Shown here in pieces: positions 58,200-64,000 of a stretch of 64,000 bases of DNA. Position 1 is the first letter of the stretch; each line of letters starts with the position of its first letter. The notes beneath the pieces were generated by a model. That model made no database searches. It saw nothing but the letters and a program-made list of their open reading frames with translations, and had not been told where the DNA came from. Made by a program: the position numbers and the translations under genes. Source of the stretch: Zoroaster sp. YZ-2022 (taxonomy: Eukaryota > Echinodermata > Asteroidea > Forcipulatida > Zoroasteridae); contig CM055828.1 in the NCBI GenBank assembly GCA_029582265.1, positions 28,164,618-28,228,617 on the forward strand, read 5' to 3'.

Positions 58200-58502
58200 C
58201 GTATGGCGGCTTTGCCATCTTGGCCTGTGACGAGTCACTTGCTTCTCCAAATCCTGCCTTATTCTCAGCCAAGATCCGGAACTGGTACTCGTTTCTCTCA
58301 ACCAGATCCCGCACGGTGAATGTAGTGTCTGTGATGCTCAACTGGTTCACTGGTAGCCATCGCAGAGCTAGTTTCTCCTTCTTTTGGATGACATAGCCGA
58401 TAATCTTGGAGCCTCCGTCAGATTGTGGAGGAGACCACTCTAGTGTCATGGAGGTTGCTGTAACATCGGTGACTATCGGGGTACCGGGTGGCCCAGGAAC
58501 AT
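58200..58502 (-). CDS. FN3 domain 7 exon
   Basis: A 303-base phase 1-1 exon with TLEWSPPQSDGG and YQFRILAENKAG, ending in AKPPYG. Downstream open sequence is intronic and contains two G-runs. Confidence 0.94.
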
Positions 58503-58733
58503 CTGAAAAGAATTCATTGAAAAGTTACAAAGAACCCTTTTTAATTTAAATATTTGTTCTATAAAAAAATTGTATGATCAATAACAAATTTAAATTAAGT
58601 TTGCAAATTTGAAGTTTGGATTTGTCCCATAACATGAACCAATAAAAATATATGAAAGAATCTGCAAAAGGCAGTCTTTTGTCATGATTGCTTTGCTGAA
58701 AACCTTTTGAGATCAAAATTTCTGACTTCTCAC

Positions 58734-59030
58734 CATAGGGAGGTTTGGCAACTCTCGGTTTACTGGATGGACTAGGCTTCCCATTGCCTGCCTTGTTGAC
58801 GGCCACCACGCGGAACTGGTACTCGGTCCCTTCGCGCAGGCCTCTGATTGTCCCGGAGGTACCAGTGAACTTCTCAACTGGAGTCCAGCGAGTGCTGAAT
58901 GGCTCTTGTTTCTCAATGACGTAGCCTGTGATTGGGCTACCACCATCAGAGGTTGGAGGTGACCAGGAAAGGGTCATGGAGTTACCGGTGACATCTGTGA
59001 CAGTTGGGGTGTCAGGGGCACCTGGTATAT
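58734..59030 (-). CDS. FN3 domain 6 exon
   Basis: A 297-base phase 1-1 exon with TLSWSPPTSDGG and YQFRVVAVNKAG, ending in AKPPYG at a gtgaga donor. The 945-base intron before it carries a Tc1-like MITE. Confidence 0.94.
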
Positions 59031-59174
59031 CTGTTACGATAAGTGAAATAAGCAAAAAGTGAAACAAAATGGTTTATTTCTCAAAGTATATACATCAATT
59101 GAAGCTTATAAAATACTCTAATCTTAAAGAAGGTTGTAATTGTTAAATAAGTACATTTTAACAAAATATAACTA

Positions 59175-59447
59175 CACCCACTGGCCAAAAGTATTGCAAC
59201 ATGAATTTGTACGAGACATTGCCTAGACGGATGGCCGCAATTATCAGGTCACGTGGTTACCCGACAAAGTATTGAAGGACTTTGTTTCTGAGCAAGAACA
59301 GTAAAAAAGAACATTGACTTCAAAACATAGGCACTTTCAAGAAGTCTTAAGTAATGTAAATAAAATAAAATAAATTATTGTAACACAGTTCTCCAAACTA
59401 AACTTTGGTGTGAATTTCAATGTTGCAATACTTATGGCCAGTGAGTG
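59175..59447. mobile_element. Tc1/mariner-type MITE, 273 bp
   Basis: 28-base terminal inverted repeats (CACCCACTGGCC..AAGTATTGCAACAT, 26 of 28 matching), flanked by TA dinucleotides. No transposase. It lies in the intron between FN3 5 and FN3 6. Confidence 0.85.
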
Positions 59448-59974
59448 TATTTAGATCTTTTATTATTATTATTAGCAATCATGAAACAAATATGATTAGA
59501 TCAAAATACAAACATCAATTATAAATAAAACTTTTCCCCCAAAATGTTAAATTACACCAATCAAATTTGACAATCACACCATTAAAGTTTGAAAATTGTC
59601 TTAGAAACAACAGGACAATTTACAAGAATTGTCAATTAAAAAAAGACACTAAAAGAAGCTCTAGACACTAACAGACGCTCTGGGAAAATAAAGCAAATGA
59701 AATCTTTAACAAGGAGAAAGAGGAAATCAAAACTACCAACAACAGAAGAAAACAAAAGTATTGCAGATAGATGGAGAAGATTCAGCAACGCAACTAAAGG
59801 GATGTGGGGTGGGGGTAGTGGACCCAAAATGGGGTTGTCAGTAAATTTGTTACTTTGTCAGTTCATTATCCCCAAGTTTTTATTGTCTCCCCCTTTCATG
59901 ACTACGAGAACCCACAATAAAGTAACAAATGAGGAAAGAAAAAAAGGCTACCATTATCATCCAAAACAACTCAC

Positions 59975-60277
59975 CGAATGGCGGTCTGATGACAGTTAGC
60001 CTGGTAGGCTCGCTCACCCGTCCCACACCGGCCTTATTCTCAGCGCTAACCCTGAACTCATACTCAAGACCTTCTTTCAAGTCTGGTACGATCATCTCAG
60101 TTTCTGCAACTGAGTAACGATTGACTCGCACCCAGCGTGTGCTGAACTGTTCTTTCTTCTCAAGGATGTAGCCTGTGATTGCTGCTCCACCATCTGATCT
60201 GGGTGGGCTCCAAGTCAGTTTGGCTGAGTTGGAAGTAGTTTCTCCAACGTTGACATTTTCAGGAGAATCCGGTACAT
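59975..60277 (-). CDS. FN3 domain 5 exon
   Basis: A 303-base phase 1-1 exon starting at DVPDSPENVNVG, with KLTWSPPRSDGG and YEFRVSAENKAGVG, ending in RPPFG. Its start was chosen at the acceptor that gives G|AT, as in the sister exons; open sequence upstream of this is intron. Confidence 0.94.
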
Positions 60278-60585
60278 CTGTGGGTGGAAAAAGGGTTACT
60301 CTTTGAAATCTCAATTTAATTACAATATTGAATGTGAAAGGAGAATACAATTTGACACAAATGAAAGCTAAATAGTAATACAGTAAGGGTTTGGAGGATA
60401 TTAAATAAAACCTTCCAAAATTGGAGATATAATGTTGGATATGATCATGTTTAAAATGCAGGAAAATTAAAAAAATATACAAAACATCGTGATTGAATTT
60501 TAAAATTAAATTTTGCAAGTCCACTGCTTGATCTACTCTTGATAATCTCATGAAACCACGGAAACAACATCCAAGAGTCACTCAC

Positions 60586-60888
60586 CATACGGGGGCTTGG
60601 CAACAGCTGGCTCTGATGGCTCACTTGGCTTCCCAACCCCAGCTTGATTCTCAGCACTCACCCGGAACTCGTACTCATTTCCTAGTTTGAGATCTGTCGC
60701 CCGGAAGCTTGTTTCCGTAACCGAATAGCGGTTTATTTTCTGCCAGCGCATGCCGAAACGGTCTTTTCTCTCGATGATGTAACCTATGATCTTGTTACCC
60801 CCATCAGAGAGTGGTGGAGTCCAGGTAATGGTGATTTCGGTGGTGTCTGTTTTGGTCACCTCAGGTTTACCTGGGGATTCTGGGATAT
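60586..60888 (-). CDS. FN3 domain 4 exon
   Basis: A 303-base phase 1-1 exon with TITWTPPLSDGG and YEFRVSAENQAGVGKPSE, ending in AKPPYG. It is very similar to FN3 3 and 5, which suggests recent serial duplication. Confidence 0.94.
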
Positions 60889-61214
60889 CTGATGGGTGAC
60901 GAGAGGGATCAGGGAAAACAATTAACTCAGTGTTGGCATGGAGGGATGAAAATTAATCAAGTTTTTCTAATGAAAATAATTTGATTAAAAATGATAAATG
61001 AGGACTCATTTCGTTTTGTTTTTATGTCAATAATTATACCTCTGAATTAAAGACAAAGAAATAATTAAAAATAATCACTGAAAAATTGGGTGGCAATCAA
61101 TACCATTCTTAGATTAATTCCTCAGGGGAAACTTGGGTTGGGAGGGGGGTTGGGATCTTCTGATTCCTGATCCCCGGAGGTAATGCCTTCAAAAACTTGA
61201 TTTGATATACTAAC

Positions 61215-61517
61215 CATATGGAGGTCTTGCAACTCGAGCAGATGACGGTTCACTTGGTCGTCCTACTCCAGCCTTGTTCTCAGCACTGACTCTAAATTCA
61301 TACTTCTTGTCTTCGGTCAAATCCCTGACTGTGTACGTGGTGTCGCAGACTGCCTCTCGGTGTGCCTTAACCCAGCGACTGGTGCTGAGATCATGTCGCT
61401 CAATGATGTAGCCAGTAATTGGGCTACCACCGTCGCTGATGGGTGGAGCCCATGAGAGGGTCATCGTTGATTCGGTGGATTCCAGCACTGTTGGGGCACT
61501 TGGTGCATCAGGAACAA
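61215..61517 (-). CDS. FN3 domain 3 exon
   Basis: A 303-base phase 1-1 exon. TLSWAPPISDGGSP and YEFRVSAENKAGVGRPSE mark the B and F strands. The exon ends in ARPPYG with a gttagt donor. Confidence 0.94.
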
Positions 61518-61620
61518 CTACAATTTCAGATACAATTGAAAAGGTAAGATGATTGTATTTTTATGGCATCAGCTTATTACTAAGAAGTTCCTTAGTGTCA
61601 TAGCTTAACAGTTGTGTTAA

Positions 61621-61882
61621 CTCTTTCTCTCCAAAATTAATTGTTTTCATTATTGTAATTTAATACTGTGAACAATCAAGGTCAAGTGTGAAATTTGGAC
61701 TATTGAAGAGAGTAAGGTATCAAAATAAAGGTTATGATTCGTATTGGTCAACTCTGCGCTCTGTTGTGAAAACAAGTCAAAACAAGACCCGTTGTCAGGT
61801 GATGACGTTAAGCCTTTTAAAACGCTTGTTGTCAAAACGCAATGCGCGCGAGCCTTTTAAAAGGCTTGCCGTCCAGAAAGAG
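61621..61882. mobile_element. Probable TTAA-flanked MITE
   Basis: CTCTTTCT at one end and AGAAAGAG at the other, with TTAA on both sides (61617-61620, 61883-61886). The interior has AGCCTTTTAAAACG and the palindrome GCCTTTTAAAAGGC. The terminal repeats are short. Confidence 0.5.
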
Positions 61883-62303
61883 TTAAGGACTATAATGTAC
61901 TGAGACGACCAGGTTGTACTGGGGATCTTTCTGTACTGTGCCAGTGATTTTCTCTTGCCTTAATAATACAAGGAAATGGCTAAAATGTGGAAGTTACCAT
62001 GGCAAAGCATGACCTATGTGATGGAGTATAGCAACAGCTGGCTGAGAAAGATGTTACCCTCTTGGTGTATTCTAACTTTTGATTGAAAGACCAATTTTTT
62101 TTAATAACTTGTTCTTTTGTAAGCATTGTGATGTAAAGTGTTGGCAATTCTCAGCCAATTGAGGGCCCTCCAAAATCCCTGGAAACTGTGCAATGGACAC
62201 TCCTCTGCAGGGTGGTCAGCTTTCTGGATGTCCCCACAATTACATGATGGAAGAGTCTGTGAGGACCCAGGAGTACCCCTAGGATTTTCTAACATATACT
62301 TAC

Positions 62304-62445
62304 CATATGGAGCCTTTGCTGTGAATCGGTTACGTTGCTCGCTCGGTTTACCAGCACCAGCTTTGTTGACAGCGCTGACTCTGAATTCATAGTCGTTACC
62401 CTCGGATAGGCCACGAATGGGGTAGGATGTTGCATCAGCATTCAC
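62304..62445 (-). CDS. FN3 domain 2, second exon
   Basis: Starts in phase 0 with VNADATSY and carries the F-strand motif [18 protein letters not shown]. It ends in APYG with a phase 1 donor. The domain is split by an intron that most neighbours lack. Confidence 0.92.
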
Positions 62446-62749
62446 CTAGTCATTAACAAAACCAAGAATTTCTTGTTAACACTTCTCAATTCTTATCAAA
62501 TGAGATATGAAAATTGATTGAAATCAGATTCAAAATTGAGCTAAACCAGATTCAACTGAAATGAGTAAATCTCACAAGCAAATTGCAAAATTTACTTTAC
62601 TTTACGGGGGGGGGGGGGGATATTCTGTCTGACATGTCATCATTGGGAATGAAAATTCAAAACCTTCACAGGTTGGTTTTTGTAAGAAATGTAAGACTTG
62701 ATTGCCTAAAGCTAAAAAAACAAAACCAATAGTTTGACAGACAACGTAC

Positions 62750-62910
62750 CTCATCGACCTTCGTCCAGCGAGTTGCAAACTTATCCTTCCTTTCAATGAC
62801 GTAACCAGTGAGGTCGGCACCGCCGTTGTCTCTGGGGGCTGACCAACTCAAGAGGGCAGTGTTTGCCATGATGTCAGACACAATCGGTGAGTCAGGAGAA
62901 CCTGGAACAT
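62750..62910 (-). CDS. FN3 domain 2, first exon
   Basis: Encodes the N-terminal half of an FN3 domain, with LLSWSAPRDNGG, ending in VDE at a phase 0 gtacgt donor. Together with the next exon it makes 303 bases, the size of the single-exon FN3 units. Confidence 0.92.
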
Positions 62911-63272
62911 CTACAAAGGGATTTTAATGGAATTAAAGATTATAATTACTTATAAATCATTTCGATGGAAAAAATACTGTTGAAATGATGTTTTTAGAAT
63001 TTCCAAATTATTTTAAAAAAAATTTTTACTCTTTTTTGGTGTAAATTTCAAAGAGTCATTTTTGCCAATATAAACCTTTCATTGATATTTTTCATTATAC
63101 TTTGTACTTTATACTTGTACAGTTATGACAAACATTGTGGTTGTGTAGAAAATCTGATTGTCAGGGAGAGATTTTAATTGCCAGCTGTAAATTGGCAAAA
63201 TTGAGAATCTTAGTTATTAACCGAGCCTACATATTCACTTCTATTCATGAGAGGACAGAAGAGCATTCTTAC

Positions 63273-63572
63273 CATAAGGTGGTTTGGCCAATGCTTGGTC
63301 TGATGGCTCACTGAACTTCCCAACACCGGCCTTGTTCTCAGCCGCCACCCTGAATGTATACTTGCTTCCTTCAGAGAGGCGGGTCATGGTGTGCGTTGTC
63401 TCCATGATGGATGTAGTGATCTTCATCCAGCGTGTAGCAAAGTCCTGCCTCATCTCTACAATGTAGTTAGTGACTGGGCTACCATTGTTGGACAAGGGTG
63501 GAGACCACGTGAGGGTCATGGATGTTGCGTTGATGTTGGAGATCTGTGGTATGCCAGGAGCATCTGGGACAT
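63273..63572 (-). CDS. FN3 domain 1 exon
   Basis: A 300-base phase 1-1 exon that encodes one whole fibronectin III domain. The B-strand motif TLTWSPPLSNNGSP and the F-strand motif YTFRVAAENKAGVG are present, and the domain ends in AKPPYG as its neighbours do. It has an acceptor before a split Asp codon and a gtaagaat donor. Confidence 0.93.
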
Positions 63573-63994
63573 CTGAAGGAAGTAAAATACAAGTATACTA
63601 CGATAAAGTGATCATTATGTTATGATGTTGGGAATATTCGATCTAAAAGAAACACACTGTCGCCTTCAAAATTGCATTCTGAACATAATATGCACAACAC
63701 GTGAACCATTGACACAAGATGTCTAATCAACCATTCCAAGACTCACAAAAATCATAAACAACTTAATGCAGAATACAAATCTAGTTAATACAACAAATTG
63801 CCAAGATATTATTTCAGTTTATAAAGCAGTTTAACACAGAGTTATCGTAACTTCCATTCACAATTTTTGCTATGGATTTTTTCCTGTTAGAAAAAGTGCT
63901 ATATATGTGGTCTGATGAGTCATATGTCCAGTTTATACATAACTTAAAACAAGTAAAACAAGCTTTGTTTGAATGAAAACCCAGTGACACCTAC

Positions 63995-64000
63995 CGTATG
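63995..64000 (-). CDS. Partial exon, end of an FN3 domain
   Basis: Only the last six bases are inside the window. They encode the end of a Pro-Tyr-Gly type FN3 terminus and are followed by a gtaggt donor. The phase (1) matches the next exon. This shows that the FN3 array continues past the right edge. Confidence 0.7.

Overview
The window is an AT-rich, repeat-laden animal genome segment carrying the 3' half of one giant muscle gene on the minus strand. The encoded protein is a titin/twitchin-family (connectin-like) modular kinase. About 66 coding exons can be placed between the right edge (64000) and a stop codon at 14853-14855. They encode roughly 5,977 in-frame residues with no frame break. 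The 5' end of the gene lies beyond the right edge.

Region by region, in transcript order (high to low coordinates): (1) 64000-57008, nine consecutive fibronectin type III (FN3) domains, mostly one 300-bp exon each. (2) 56638-49312, four Ig-FN3-FN3 triplets. (3) 49087-39613, Ig-Ig-FN3x3-Ig-Ig-FN3x2-Ig-Ig-FN3, the order known from the titin segment just before its kinase. (4) 39165-34499, a Ser/Thr kinase domain and its basic regulatory tail, on eight exons. (5) 34097-14853, nine further Ig domains separated by linkers, like the titin M-band region. One 3.6-kb exon in this part encodes about 1,180 residues of Ser/Arg/Pro-rich, repeat-containing disordered sequence. (6) A short basic C-terminal tail, then a 3'UTR ending near a double AATAAA at about 14326-14335. 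The FN3/Ig array presumably binds the thick filament, the kinase sits at the edge of the M-band, and the post-kinase Ig/linker region would be the M-band anchor. These roles are taken from vertebrate titin.

From 1 to about 14300 I see no convincing host gene. This stretch holds intergenic repeats: a 336-bp palindrome, an hAT-type MITE with an 8-bp target duplication, a LINE 3' fragment with duplicated tail, tRNA-derived SINE copies, and scattered TTAA-flanked elements. The introns carry the same families.

Organism: a metazoan. The titin-like C-terminus (nine post-kinase Igs, P-zone-like order) together with repeat types common in marine invertebrates suggests an invertebrate deuterostome, perhaps an echinoderm. 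This is inference, not proof. Exon boundaries were set by reading GT/AG sites and by demanding phase agreement with both neighbours.
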